This document shows, piece by piece, positions 1 through 7,724 of a stretch of DNA of 20,674 nt. Position 1 is the stretch's first letter, and each line of letters begins with the position of its first letter. The stretch comes from DASWHK01 sp036398215 (GTDB lineage Bacteria; Acidobacteriota; UBA890): assembly GCA_036398215.1 (NCBI GenBank), contig DASWHK010000033.1:1-20674 (forward strand), written 5' to 3'. Under the pieces are notes generated by a model that had not been told where the DNA came from, did not search any database, and worked only from the letters and a program-made list of their open reading frames with translations. The position numbers and the translations under genes are program-made.

Positions 1-61
1 CCCGGCGGGACTTCGTATAGAGTTCGCGAGAGTCGTCGCCCAGAACCCGGAGAGCCGCGCG

Positions 62-793
62 ATGAACATCGACGTCCAGCACCGTCCTTCCTATGCCCTC
101 GGCATCGTCGATCTGGCCGCCAACGAGACCGTCAAGGCGGAGACTGGCGCCATGGTGTCGATGAGCTCGAACATGCAGGTGCAGAGCGGCCTGCAGGGCG
201 GGCTCCTGAAATCGGCGATGCGCAAGGTGCTCGGCGGCGAGTCGTTCTTCGTCAACACCTTCACCGCGGCCGGCGGGCCCGGCCAGGTCACCTTCGCGCC
301 CAGCCTTCCCGGCGACATCAACCCGGTTTCGATCCGCGGCGAGCTGTTCGTGCAATCGGGGTCGTTCCTCGCCGGCGAGTCGGGCATCGAGATCGACACC
401 AAGTGGGGCGGGGCCACCTCGTTCTTCTCCTCCGAGGGGCTGTTCCTTCTCCACCTCAAGGGCACCGGGCAGGCGCTGCTGAGCTCGTTCGGTGCCATCC
501 ACAAGATCACGCTCGACGGCAACCGCGGCATGATCATCGACACCGGCCACGTCGTCGCCTTCGAGCCCACCGTGCAGTGGCGGGTCAAGAAGGTCTCGGG
601 GCTGTTCACCTCGCTGATCAGCGGCGAGGGGCTGGTGTGCGAGTTCTCCGGCAAGGGCGACGTCTGGCTGCAGACCCGCTCCAACCAGGCTTTCCTCGAC
701 TGGCTGATCCCGCGCCTGCCGACCGCCCATACGAGCAGCGGCGGCCGGGGCGACGTCGGCGGCATGATCGGCAACGTGCTGCGGGGTCAGTAG
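62..793 (+). CDS. AIM24 family protein (TIGR00266-like)
   Basis: The 243-residue product matches the AIM24/TIGR00266 family as I know it: an N-terminal MVSMSSNMQ segment (about residues 32-40), a GGLLKSAMRKVLGGESFFVN block (46-65), central glycine-rich beta strands, and an I-LDGNRGMIIDTGHVVAF segment (about 149-167). The family has a double beta-sandwich fold. Yeast AIM24 is tied to mitochondrial inner-membrane organisation, but the role of the bacterial members is not established. There is no signal peptide, so it is probably cytoplasmic. The ATG at 62 has a GGAG (49-52) nine bases upstream. The C-terminus (GGRGDVGGMIGNVLRGQ) is a flexible Gly-rich tail, and a second degenerate copy of it follows the stop codon. 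The next gene is convergent, so this is the last or only gene of its transcript. Confidence 0.85.
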   Translation: MNIDVQHRPSYALGIVDLAANETVKAETGAMVSMSSNMQVQSGLQGGLLKSAMRKVLGGESFFVNTFTAAGGPGQVTFAPSLPGDINPVSIRGELFVQSGSFLAGESGIEIDTKWGGATSFFSSEGLFLLHLKGTGQALLSSFGAIHKITLDGNRGMIIDTGHVVAFEPTVQWRVKKVSGLFTSLISGEGLVCEFSGKGDVWLQTRSNQAFLDWLIPRLPTAHTSSGGRGDVGGMIGNVLRGQ

Positions 794-868
794 CGAAGCT
801 CGGCGACGCAACGCGGCGGCCCCGGCGACGTGGGTGGGATTCTCGGCAACGTGCGGCGGGGCCAATAA
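740..868 (+). repeat. Imperfect tandem duplication of the AIM24 gene 3' end
   Basis: Bases 740-793 (last 17 codons plus TAG of the AIM24 gene) recur at 815-868 (17 codons plus TAA) with 43 of 54 bases identical and no indels. Similarity continues a few bases beyond each stop (cgaagc). Six of the eleven differences are silent, including TAG versus TAA, and 13 of 17 residues match. The pattern looks like a former coding end and not a simple slippage copy. The second copy has no start codon of its own here. The stretch from 869 to 974 holds nothing else that I can support. Confidence 0.8.
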
Positions 869-974
869 TCGAAGCGCGCCGTCGCCGCGACCCGGCATCC
901 GCCCGTCGCGGCATGATCTGGTAATCGCATTTCCAAACGATGCCGCTTCCAGCAGAGCCTTTGATCGAGCTTCG

Positions 975-2765
975 TCAGGTCGCCGCCGGCGCCGGCTCGC
1001 GGAACTGTGACTGGTAGAGACGGGCGTAGAGGCCGCCGCGGGCGAGCAGCTCGTCGTGGCGGCCGAGCTCGGCGATGCGGCCGTCCTGAAGGGCGACGAT
1101 CACGTCGGCGCGCACCACGGTCGACAGGCGGTGGGCGATGACGAACGAGGTCCGCCCCGACAGCAGCACGCCGAGCGCCTCCTGGATCAGCGCCTCGGTC
1201 TCGGAGTCGAGCGACGAGGTGGCCTCGTCGAGCACCAGGATCGCCGGGTCGCGGAGGATCTCGCGGGCGATCGCCAGCCGCTGCCGCTGGCCGCCCGAGA
1301 GCCTGACGCCGCGCTCGCCGATCAGCGTGTCGAAGCCCTTCGGCATCTGCTCGATGAACTCCAGCGCGTTGGCGGCGGCGGCGGCCACGCGCACCTGCTC
1401 CTCGGTGGCGCCGATCGTCCCGTAGGTGATGTTCTCGGCGACGCTGCGGTCGAACAGGAAGATCTCCTGCGGCACCAGGCCGATGTGGCGGCGGTACCAG
1501 TGCAGGTCGAGGCTGCGGAGTTCGTGGCCGTCGATCAGGACGCGTCCCTCGACCGGGTCGAAAAACCGCGGCAGCAGGTGGGCGAGCGTCGTCTTGCCGG
1601 CGCCCGAGGGGCCGACCAGCGCCACCATCGTGCGCGGCGGGACCGCCAGCGAGATGTCGCGCAGCACCGGGACCTCGGGGTCGTAGGCGAAGCTGACGTT
1701 CTCGAAGCGGACCTCGCCGCGCAGCTCCGGCAGCCGCACGCCGTCTTCCGGGCTGGTGACCTCGGGCTCGGTGTCGAGGATCTCGTAGATGCGCTCCAGG
1801 GAGGCCAGCGAGCTCTGCATCCGCGGGTTGACGTTGGCGACCGTGCTGGCGGCCGAGAACATCTGCATCAGGTACATGAAGAAGGCGAACAGGCCGCCCA
1901 CCGTCAGGTCGCTGGTGACGATCAGGTAGACGCCGGCGAGCACGATGATCGTCGGGGCGACGCCGCCGATCAGCCGGAAGACGTTGCGGGTGATCAGGAA
2001 GAACATGTCCTGGCGCAGCCCGGCGCGCACGCTCCGGTGCAGCACCTCGGCGAAGCGCCGCCCCTCGTGGCGCTCCGAGGCGGTGGCCTGCACCAGCGGA
2101 TAGCCGGAGATGCCCTGGTGCAGCGCCGCGCTTACCTCGGTCCACAGCTCGCGGTTGAGGCGCGACAGCTCGCGCATCTTGCCGGAGATGGCGTACTGGT
2201 AGCCGAAGATCAGCAGCACCAGCACCAGGCCGCCGAGCGCCATGCGCCACTCGACGTAGAAGATCATCACCAGGTAGCCGACGCCGCGCACCGCGTCGAC
2301 GGCGGCGGTGGCGAACGAGTCGGCCATCACGCCGCTGAGGTTGTTGATGTCGTCGGTCTGCCGCGACATCAGATAGCCGGCCTCCTTCTCGCTATAGAAG
2401 CGGTACGAGAGCCGCTGCATGTGGAAGTACATCTTCAGGCGGATCTCGCGGATGACCTTGGTGTGGAACAGCGTCGTGCAGTAGCCGATCGCCAGCGCGA
2501 ACAGGACGCTCAGCAGCGTCATGCCGACCAGCACCATCCCCCAGAACAGGATCTCGGAGCGGTCGGAGTTGCTCACCGCGTCGTCGACGACGCGGCGCAC
2601 GATCAGCGGCGAGATCATCGGCAGCGGCGTGCTGACGATCAGCAGCGCCACCGTGATCCAGACGTAGCCCATGTGCGGCCGCACCCAGGGCCAGAAGCGC
2701 CTGATCAGCGGCCAGGCCTTGCCGGGGGCGACCCGCTGCTTTCCACCGTCGCGAGCGACACGCAT
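975..2765 (-). CDS. ABC exporter half-transporter (fused permease/ATPase)
   Basis: The 596-residue product is a complete type IV (MsbA/BmrA-like) ABC half-exporter that should work as a homodimer or with a partner in the inner membrane. Residues about 35-310 form the six-helix transmembrane domain. Residues about 350-585 form the ATPase: Walker A GPSGAGKT (385-392), Q-loop Gln433, signature LSGGQ (489-493), Walker B ILVLDE (509-514) and switch His545, all intact. The substrate cannot be told from sequence; lipid, drug or peptide are all possible. The ATG at 2765 is the first after an in-frame TAG four codons upstream, but no clear ribosome binding site precedes it. The gene is divergent from the glycosyltransferase across 199 bases and has no accessory gene beside it. 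Confidence 0.9.
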   Translation of the reverse strand: MRVARDGGKQRVAPGKAWPLIRRFWPWVRPHMGYVWITVALLIVSTPLPMISPLIVRRVVDDAVSNSDRSEILFWGMVLVGMTLLSVLFALAIGYCTTLFHTKVIREIRLKMYFHMQRLSYRFYSEKEAGYLMSRQTDDINNLSGVMADSFATAAVDAVRGVGYLVMIFYVEWRMALGGLVLVLLIFGYQYAISGKMRELSRLNRELWTEVSAALHQGISGYPLVQATASERHEGRRFAEVLHRSVRAGLRQDMFFLITRNVFRLIGGVAPTIIVLAGVYLIVTSDLTVGGLFAFFMYLMQMFSAASTVANVNPRMQSSLASLERIYEILDTEPEVTSPEDGVRLPELRGEVRFENVSFAYDPEVPVLRDISLAVPPRTMVALVGPSGAGKTTLAHLLPRFFDPVEGRVLIDGHELRSLDLHWYRRHIGLVPQEIFLFDRSVAENITYGTIGATEEQVRVAAAAANALEFIEQMPKGFDTLIGERGVRLSGGQRQRLAIAREILRDPAILVLDEATSSLDSETEALIQEALGVLLSGRTSFVIAHRLSTVVRADVIVALQDGRIAELGRHDELLARGGLYARLYQSQFREPAPAAT

Positions 2766-2964
2766 GTGGGCAGACTATTTCGAGGTGGCGCCGTTTGCAC
2801 GCTCTCATTGCACGGGGGCGGCGACGGCGTTGTGGCAGCGGAAGGCCAAGACTTCGATGTTCGCGGGGAGGAGGCTAGGATGGGCCGGGCCGGATACATA
2901 GATCGGCGGCCCTCGGCCCCCTTGCGGGGGACCTTTGACCTCGTCGTCTGCTCCAAGGTGGCTC
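2766..2964. other. Divergent intergenic region, no clear signal
   Basis: These 199 bases separate the ABC exporter and the glycosyltransferase and must hold both promoters. I see no convincing -35/-10 pair. A short C5/G5 hairpin with loop TTGC (2917-2930) lies before the glycosyltransferase start; it could be chance in such GC-rich DNA. Confidence 0.4.
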
Positions 2965-3993
2965 ATGGACGCCTACACCATCGCGGTGATCAACTTCAAC
3001 GGCGTGAAAGTGCTGCAGCCGACGCTCGAGGCGCTGCTGCGCATCCCCGACGAAGGCATGCGCATCATGGTGCTGGACAACGGCTCCACCGACGGCAGCC
3101 GCGAATGGCTGGCGGAAAACTACCCGCGGCTCGACGTGCGCCACACCGCCGCCGACGGCGACGTGCAGCGGGTGCGCAGCTACGCGCTCGACAGCGCCGA
3201 AACCCGCTACGTCATGCTGCTGGACAACGACCTGGTGCTCGAGCCGGATTGCCCCACGAGGCTGCTGGCTGCGATGCGATCGCGGCCCGGCGTGCTCGCC
3301 GCGACACCGCGCATGCTCTGCGCCGAGCACCCGGAGGTGATCCACAACGACGTCGGCCGCGTGCACTTCCTCGCTGTTTCCGGGCGCAGCGATCGCGGGC
3401 GCACGGTGCAGGAGCTGCCACCGTCCGATACGCCGCGACCGACCGTTCCCGGTGGCATTGCCATGGTCGACCGCGAGCTCGCCGCCAGGATCGGCGGGTT
3501 CGACGACCACTACGACTTCGCCTGGGCCGACGACGCGCACTTCTACGTCCGCGGCGCCATCGCCGGGCTGCATTCGCTGCTCGTCTCCGGCGCGACCTCC
3601 TACCACCCGGTGCCGTCGCACGGCCTGGCGCGCGCCGAAGGGCAGATCCACAACCGCTACCGCTTCATCCTGACCATGTACGCCGGGCGCACGCTGCTGC
3701 TGCTGGCGCCGGCACTGCTCGTATTCGAGATTGCGCTCGCCGGGCTGTTCCTGCTCAAGGGTCTTACCGGCGCACAGCTCCGCGCCCTCGCTCGCATCTG
3801 GCGCGGCCGCGGCGAGGTGCTGGCAACACGACGCCGCATCCAGGCGAGCCGGCGCGCCCCGGACACCGCATATCTCGACGCCAGCGGCTTGTCCGGCGGC
3901 GGCCCCCTGTCATCGAAAGGCCTGCAGATCGCGGCCGCACCCGTCAACGCCGTGCTGCGTGGCTACTGGGCGCTTGTCCGCCGTCTCCTCTGA
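2965..3993 (+). CDS. Family 2 glycosyltransferase, membrane associated
   Basis: The 342-residue product starts directly with the first beta strand and substrate loop of a GT-A fold (YTIAVINFNG, 4-13), then VLDNGSTDGS (36-45), the metal-binding DND (87-89) in LLDNDLVLEP, and an acceptor-side GGFDDHYDFAWADDAHF block (177-193). It resembles the rhamnosyl- and other sugar-transferase branch of GT2 that builds polysaccharides or lipopolysaccharide; donor and acceptor are unknown. Hydrophobic residues 244-266 followed by a basic tail suggest membrane attachment. I chose ATG 2965 because AAGGTGG (2955-2961) sits just upstream; a TTG at 2935 would add ten residues before the fold and lacks such a site. 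It stands alone between divergent and convergent neighbours, with no polysaccharide cluster visible. Confidence 0.85.
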   Translation: MDAYTIAVINFNGVKVLQPTLEALLRIPDEGMRIMVLDNGSTDGSREWLAENYPRLDVRHTAADGDVQRVRSYALDSAETRYVMLLDNDLVLEPDCPTRLLAAMRSRPGVLAATPRMLCAEHPEVIHNDVGRVHFLAVSGRSDRGRTVQELPPSDTPRPTVPGGIAMVDRELAARIGGFDDHYDFAWADDAHFYVRGAIAGLHSLLVSGATSYHPVPSHGLARAEGQIHNRYRFILTMYAGRTLLLLAPALLVFEIALAGLFLLKGLTGAQLRALARIWRGRGEVLATRRRIQASRRAPDTAYLDASGLSGGGPLSSKGLQIAAAPVNAVLRGYWALVRRLL

Positions 3994-4081
3994 GTCGCCA
4001 TCATCGGGGCACGATCGGAGCACACCCAAATGGATGGAACGTCTTGTTCGATCGCCGTAGATCGGGCGCGCCACGCGGCCC

Positions 4082-5668
4082 TCAGCGGCGCGGCGTGAAC
4101 GGCAGCTTGCCGCCGTCGCGCGGCGCGCGGCCTTCGAGGAAGCGGCGCAGGCCGGTCTGCAGGCGCCGTATCGTCTGCCAGTCGCCGATGAGGACCCCCT
4201 GGACGCGGCTGGAATGGAACTGGTGGTCGGTGCTCAGCTCCCATTGCGCCTTGCGGCCGGGGATCATGGCATACAGCTCGCTGCGACCTTCGATGATGTT
4301 GGCGTATTCGAAGGCGAAGCGTACGAACAGCACCGGAGCGTGCCCCTCACGCAGCGCGCCCGCCGCCGCATCGTTGTTGAAGTAGCGTTTGCGCACGGAG
4401 AGCACGAGCTCCGGCGTCAGGCTCGATTTCTCCAGATCGAGGTCGTCCAGGAAGCGGTCGTACAGGTGCTGGTCGTCGGCTGCGGACGGCATCACGGTGG
4501 CCCCCAGGATGACCGCACCGGAGGCCACCACCCAGGCGTCGAGAAAGCGCAGCGCCCGCGTCGCCCCCATGGAATGGCCCACCGCCAGGACGCTGCCTTC
4601 CACATCGGGGCGCGCCACCAGGTAGCGCGCCGCCGCCACCGACAGCGGCTCGGGATCCCACGCTTCGGGGTCGCGCAGGTCGCCCGGCGCCGCGCTGGCG
4701 CCGTATCCGGGAGCGTCGACGGCCAGCACCGCGTAGCCCAGGCCTACCAGTGCGCGGCGCAGGAACAGCGCGCCGCGCTGGTAGGCGCCTTCCTCGTCGG
4801 CGCCGTGAAACACCAGCGCTGGGCGGTAGGGCGGCGCGCCGGGCGGTAGCGTCAGCCAGCCGACGGCGCCGCCCGGTAGCTCCACCGGCTCGCCCACGTC
4901 GGCGCGAGCGACGGCGAAGAACGGGCCCAGGGCGGGGCGGATCTGTGGCCACTTCTCCTGCAGGAACTCGCCGCGCTGCTCCGGAAACGCCAGCCCGTGC
5001 GCGATCCACAGCAACACCGGCAGCAGCGCGCACGTCAGCATGGCGACCTGGGCGATCCGGCTACCGGTCGAGGTGAAGGTCAATGTGACGCTGGTGCTGC
5101 CGCCGGTAGGCACCGGCGAGTGAGTGGGCTTCGCGCCCGGAAACGCGGCACGCGCCAGCGGCTCGACGATTCGATCGATGGCGGCGCCGCCGAGCACCAC
5201 CGTGGCGCCGGTGAAGGCAAGGGCCGACGCTGCCGGCACGGGGATCGAAGCGTAGCCGCAGGCAACCACGACGGCGAGCTCGCCCAGCGCGCGCACCGGC
5301 GCACGGTGCTCGAAGTGGTCGACAAAGGAAAACAGCCCGCCGACCAGCAGCGCCAGGCCCAGCGGCGCGAAGCCGCCCGCCGCGGCGTTCGCCAACCAGG
5401 CAGCGCAGGCGCACAGCAGCCAGCCCGCCGGATGCGCGAGCGGCGCGACGGCGTCGCGCGCCGCAGCGCCCGCGAGGCGGAACACCAGCGCGAGGCCGAT
5501 GAGCAGGGCCAGGGACGGCTCGCCGGTGAACGTCGCGTCGATTGAAATCGCCAACCCCTCCAGGAGTGTTGCCCAGGTCGCTGACGGTACAGTACCGCGC
5601 CCGCTTGCACGCTCCGACTTCGCCAAGGGGCAAGGAAGCACATGATCCGAATCCTGCGCCGTTCTCAC
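4082..5668 (-). CDS. Alpha/beta hydrolase with N-terminal membrane domain
   Basis: The 528-residue reading has two parts. Residues about 52-225 are hydrophobic with several predicted membrane helices (52-64, 82-93, 102-115, 128-142, 150-163, 205-225). Residues about 265-510 are an alpha/beta hydrolase: oxyanion-side FHGADEEG (287-294), VDAPGYG (318-324), nucleophile elbow GHSMG (364-368, Ser366) and a C-terminal STDHQFHSS (479-487) that probably gives the catalytic His (482 or 485). The acid residue is not obvious. An esterase or lipase-like role at the membrane is likely, with unknown substrate. The start is uncertain: GTG 5668 gives the longest form, but the first ~35 residues are not hydrophobic and a TTG near codon 39, just after GGAGG, is an alternative. 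It is convergent with the glycosyltransferase and divergent from the next gene. Confidence 0.75.
   Translation of the reverse strand: MRTAQDSDHVLPCPLAKSERASGRGTVPSATWATLLEGLAISIDATFTGEPSLALLIGLALVFRLAGAAARDAVAPLAHPAGWLLCACAAWLANAAAGGFAPLGLALLVGGLFSFVDHFEHRAPVRALGELAVVVACGYASIPVPAASALAFTGATVVLGGAAIDRIVEPLARAAFPGAKPTHSPVPTGGSTSVTLTFTSTGSRIAQVAMLTCALLPVLLWIAHGLAFPEQRGEFLQEKWPQIRPALGPFFAVARADVGEPVELPGGAVGWLTLPPGAPPYRPALVFHGADEEGAYQRGALFLRRALVGLGYAVLAVDAPGYGASAAPGDLRDPEAWDPEPLSVAAARYLVARPDVEGSVLAVGHSMGATRALRFLDAWVVASGAVILGATVMPSAADDQHLYDRFLDDLDLEKSSLTPELVLSVRKRYFNNDAAAGALREGHAPVLFVRFAFEYANIIEGRSELYAMIPGRKAQWELSTDHQFHSSRVQGVLIGDWQTIRRLQTGLRRFLEGRAPRDGGKLPFTPRR
5585..5597. promoter_or_regulatory. 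Perfect 13-bp palindrome, possible operator
   Basis: CGGTAC-A-GTACCG is a perfect inverted repeat with a single central base, near the start of the hydrolase gene and about 110 bases upstream of the divergent gene. Part of it (ACAGTACCG) recurs as a direct repeat at 5667-5675, close to the divergent start. This could be a regulator site shared by both genes, but the longest hydrolase reading runs through it and chance cannot be excluded. Confidence 0.3.
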
Positions 5669-5704
5669 AGTACCGGGTAGGGCGGTTTCGACCCGGAGGT
5701 GAAG

Positions 5705-6931
5705 ATGGACTGGCGATCGGTGAGGGGCGTGGTAGCTCTCGGTTGTGCCGCGTTAGTGGCGGCGACGACGATTCCCGCGGCGGCAACTCCCGTTTCCGCC
5801 GCCGAGGCGACGTCGGTTCCCTCGACGGCGGCGACGCCGGCCCAGGAGACCGGCGGCGGCTGGTCGGTGACCGGCCAGGCGGGCACCGGGCTCTCGTTCT
5901 TCTTCGGTGAGCAGGTCTCGGACCCGGCGTTCGGATTCGCCGTCGGGCGGCACCTCACCGACTCCATGCAGGTCGAGGGGCAGGTGCTCGGCTTCGCCGG
6001 GCCGTGGCGGGAGACCACGTGGGTGACCCGCATCGACGCCGATGCTCCGGCGACCTTCTTGCGGCGGGAGCAGCGCCGCGGCGTGCTGGCGTTGACCCGC
6101 GCCAACCTGTTTCTCGGCAAGGGTCGCTTGCGTCCCTACTTCTCCTTCGGCGCCGGGATCGGCTGGGGCCGCGAGGTACGGGAAGGCAGGATCTTGGCTG
6201 CGAGCCTGCCGGGCCCGACTCCCGGCTTCGGCCCCGAGCGAGATGTGGACGAGCGCATCGGCTTCGTGACGCTGCTCGGGACCGGCGTCGACATCGGCCT
6301 GAGCGACCGCTGGCGGCTTCGTCCCGAGGCGTTGCTGCCGCTGGTGTGGGGCGGGGTGGAGTCGGGCAACGTGACGATGGTCGTCGGGGTCACCTATGCG
6401 AGCGCCCCCGAGCCCCAAGCCCGCGCCCGCGGAAGCCAGGTCGCGGCGGCGGTGCCCCTCCCCGCCGGCGCCGTCGGCTGGCAACGCGTCACCGCTCTTC
6501 CGCCGGGGCAGACCCTGCGCGTGCGCCTCGAGAGCGGCATCCTGGGCTTTCGCGATGGGATGCCCGTCGAGCCGGGCGGGCGCCGCGTGATCGGCGCGCT
6601 CGTTGCCGCGGATGACGACTCGATCGTGGTGCGAGTCGCCGAGGGTGCCGGCAAGGGCACCTGGCGGTTCCCGCGGCCGACCGTCGAGCGGATCGAGCGC
6701 GGCCGCCTCGAGACCGACGGGCCGTGGGAGGGCATCCTCGCCGGTTTCGCTGTCGGTGCCGGCTTCGGAGCGATCGGCTACCTCGCCTCCGGCGGCGGCG
6801 ACGACCACGAGATCTGGATCCCCGCCGGAACGCTGCTCTTCGGAGCCCCTCTGGCCCTGGTGGGGGGCATCTCGGACCACCTTCACCGATCGTTCAAGGT
6901 CATCGAGCTCATCTACGACGCGGGATCCTGA
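5705..6931 (+). CDS. Secreted protein: beta-barrel-like, SH3-like and Gly-rich tail domains
   Basis: The 408-residue product opens with a signal peptide (hydrophobic 8-24, AxA-type cleavage near 27-33) and a short Ala/Thr linker. Residues about 52-232 show alternating aromatic/hydrophobic strands with glycine turns (for example PYFSFGAGIGWG, 144-155), like an outer-membrane barrel protein. Residues about 259-331 (GWQRV...LRVRLESG...RRVIGAL...SIVVRV...VERIERG) resemble the small SH3-like barrel seen in many uncharacterised proteins of acidobacteria-type genomes. Residues 341-389 are a glycine-rich hydrophobic pair of segments (GILAGFAVGAGFGAIGYL), glycine-zipper-like. I do not recognise a named family for the whole. 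ATG 5705 is chosen because GGAGG (5695-5699) lies five bases upstream; a GTG at 5699 overlaps that site. Confidence 0.7.
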   Translation: MDWRSVRGVVALGCAALVAATTIPAAATPVSAAEATSVPSTAATPAQETGGGWSVTGQAGTGLSFFFGEQVSDPAFGFAVGRHLTDSMQVEGQVLGFAGPWRETTWVTRIDADAPATFLRREQRRGVLALTRANLFLGKGRLRPYFSFGAGIGWGREVREGRILAASLPGPTPGFGPERDVDERIGFVTLLGTGVDIGLSDRWRLRPEALLPLVWGGVESGNVTMVVGVTYASAPEPQARARGSQVAAAVPLPAGAVGWQRVTALPPGQTLRVRLESGILGFRDGMPVEPGGRRVIGALVAADDDSIVVRVAEGAGKGTWRFPRPTVERIERGRLETDGPWEGILAGFAVGAGFGAIGYLASGGGDDHEIWIPAGTLLFGAPLALVGGISDHLHRSFKVIELIYDAGS

Positions 6932-6938
6932 CGATTCG

Positions 6939-7013
6939 CTACTCCCGGTGACGGGCGTCGACGTCGATCGCCTCGCGGGCGCCGAAGTCCTTGACGATCA
7001 TCATGAATCTCAC
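6939..7013 (-). pseudogene. Truncated start of a YCII/DGPF-like gene, or a 24-residue ORF
   Basis: Fourteen bases after the TetR stop, on the same strand, a GTG (7013) with AAGGAG eight bases upstream opens a 24-residue frame beginning VRFMMIVKDFGAREAI. RFMMIVK is the usual first strand of YCII-related (DGPF) proteins, normally about 120 residues long. After about eight residues the likeness ends and a TAG closes the frame at 6939. I read it as the remains of a gene once co-transcribed with the TetR gene. A short peptide gene or a chance match is possible. A weak CCCG-GTGA-CGGG hairpin (6944-6955) overlaps its end. Confidence 0.4.
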
Positions 7014-7027
7014 GGCCGCCGTCTCCT

Positions 7028-7657
7028 TCACCTGCCGTCCGGCTTGCGGTCGGGTCCGAACTCGGCTCTCAGCATGCGTGCCACGAGATCGGCAGCGGCG
7101 CGATCGTCGAGGCCTGAACCCGTGAGCAGTCGCCACGTATCGAAATCCACGGCCAGCCTCAGAGCGCCCATGAGCTCGTCGCCGCCCGCTCGGTGCGCGG
7201 GCCAACCCACGGCGAGCGTCTGGATGATCGCTCGCAACCAGGGTGACCACAGCCCATCCATGACCGTCGCGAGTGCCTCGACCGTGTGGATATCCCGCAG
7301 GACCTTGCCCAGCATGTCCTGCTTGCGACCGTACCATCGGTAGAGCTCTTCGAGAGCGATGGTCAGGCGTTCCGCAGGGTCGTCGATCGGGGCCCATGAC
7401 GAAGGATCGGGAAACTGGTTGCTTCTCGCCCAGTGGGTCGAGCACGCCATCAACAGGTCGACCTCGGTCGGGAAGTGGCTGTACACGGTCATGCGGCTCA
7501 CGCCGGCGTGCTTGGCGATGTCGGTAATTGCCGTGCGCGCGGGTCCCACCGCGCGGTGCAACTCCACCGCCGCCTCCGTGATTCGCCGGCGGGTTTCTTG
7601 CTCCTGCCGGGCGCGCTTCGTCTTTCGATACTGCCGGGATGAGCCCTTCCTGGTCAT
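7028..7657 (-). CDS. TetR/AcrR family transcriptional regulator
   Basis: The 209-residue product has the TetR layout: a basic N-terminus (KTKRARQEQETRRRI, 12-26), a helix-turn-helix with TAITDIAKHAGVSRMTVYSHF (42-62), then an all-helical ligand-binding and dimer domain that shows no recognisable ligand class. TetR proteins usually repress their own gene and the divergent one until a small ligand binds. I chose ATG 7657: it directly precedes the conserved basic arm, whereas the longer reading from 7729 would translate through the promoter and one operator-like site. The -10 hexamer lies only seven bases before this ATG, so the mRNA would be leaderless. The gene is divergent from the TTHB210-like/AhpD-like operon, its most likely target. 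Confidence 0.85.
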   Translation of the reverse strand: MTRKGSSRQYRKTKRARQEQETRRRITEAAVELHRAVGPARTAITDIAKHAGVSRMTVYSHFPTEVDLLMACSTHWARSNQFPDPSSWAPIDDPAERLTIALEELYRWYGRKQDMLGKVLRDIHTVEALATVMDGLWSPWLRAIIQTLAVGWPAHRAGGDELMGALRLAVDFDTWRLLTGSGLDDRAAADLVARMLRAEFGPDRKPDGR

Positions 7658-7661
7658 AAAA

Positions 7662-7679
7662 TTCACTATACAAAGTGTC
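7662..7679. promoter_or_regulatory. Operator-like site 1 (TetR)
   Basis: TTCACTATACAAAGTGTC is an imperfect palindrome (CACT-N6-AGTG core) of typical TetR operator size. It matches site 2 at 7725-7742 in 15 of 18 positions and covers the -10 region of the TetR gene promoter. Confidence 0.55.
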
Positions 7680-7694
7680 ATCCGAACTTGACAA
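7665..7694 (-). promoter_or_regulatory. Predicted promoter of the TetR gene
   Basis: On the minus strand TTGTCA (7694-7689) and TATAGT (7670-7665) are separated by 18 bases, close to the sigma-70 consensus. The start ATG (7657) follows the -10 box after seven bases, so transcription would begin at or beside the start codon. The -10 box lies inside operator-like site 1, which fits autorepression. Confidence 0.55.
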
Positions 7695-7717
7695 GCCGGC
7701 CAGGACGCGAGTAACCT
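7688..7717 (+). promoter_or_regulatory. Possible promoter of the TTHB210-like/AhpD-like operon
   Basis: TTGACA (7688-7693) is a perfect -35 hexamer; the best -10 at normal spacing is the weak TAACCT (7712-7717) after 18 bases. The -35 overlaps the -35 of the TetR promoter (palindromic CTTGACAAG), and site 2 begins eight bases past the -10, a position suited to repression. The leader would be about 115 bases. Confidence 0.35.
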
Positions 7718-7724
7718 GCGCATA

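Noticed and set aside
1..20. Possible end of an upstream gene (codons RRDFV then TAG at 18-20)
   Set aside because: Too short to tell from chance.
908..946. Inverted repeat GCGGCAT/ATGCCGC with a 25-base gap between the AIM24 and ABC genes
   Set aside because: The loop is long, no T-run follows on either strand, and 7-bp repeats are expected by chance here; not called as a terminator.
2935..2964. TTG start giving ten more residues to the glycosyltransferase
   Set aside because: ATG 2965 has a good ribosome binding site and starts at the conserved first strand.
1056..4385. A 1109-codon plus-strand frame opposite the ABC exporter
   Set aside because: It is a GC-rich antisense shadow with biased His/Asp/Arg composition and overlaps real genes on both strands.
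6944..6955. CCCG-GTGA-CGGG hairpin between the barrel gene and the TetR gene
   Set aside because: Only four base pairs and no T-run, so there is no good case for a terminator.
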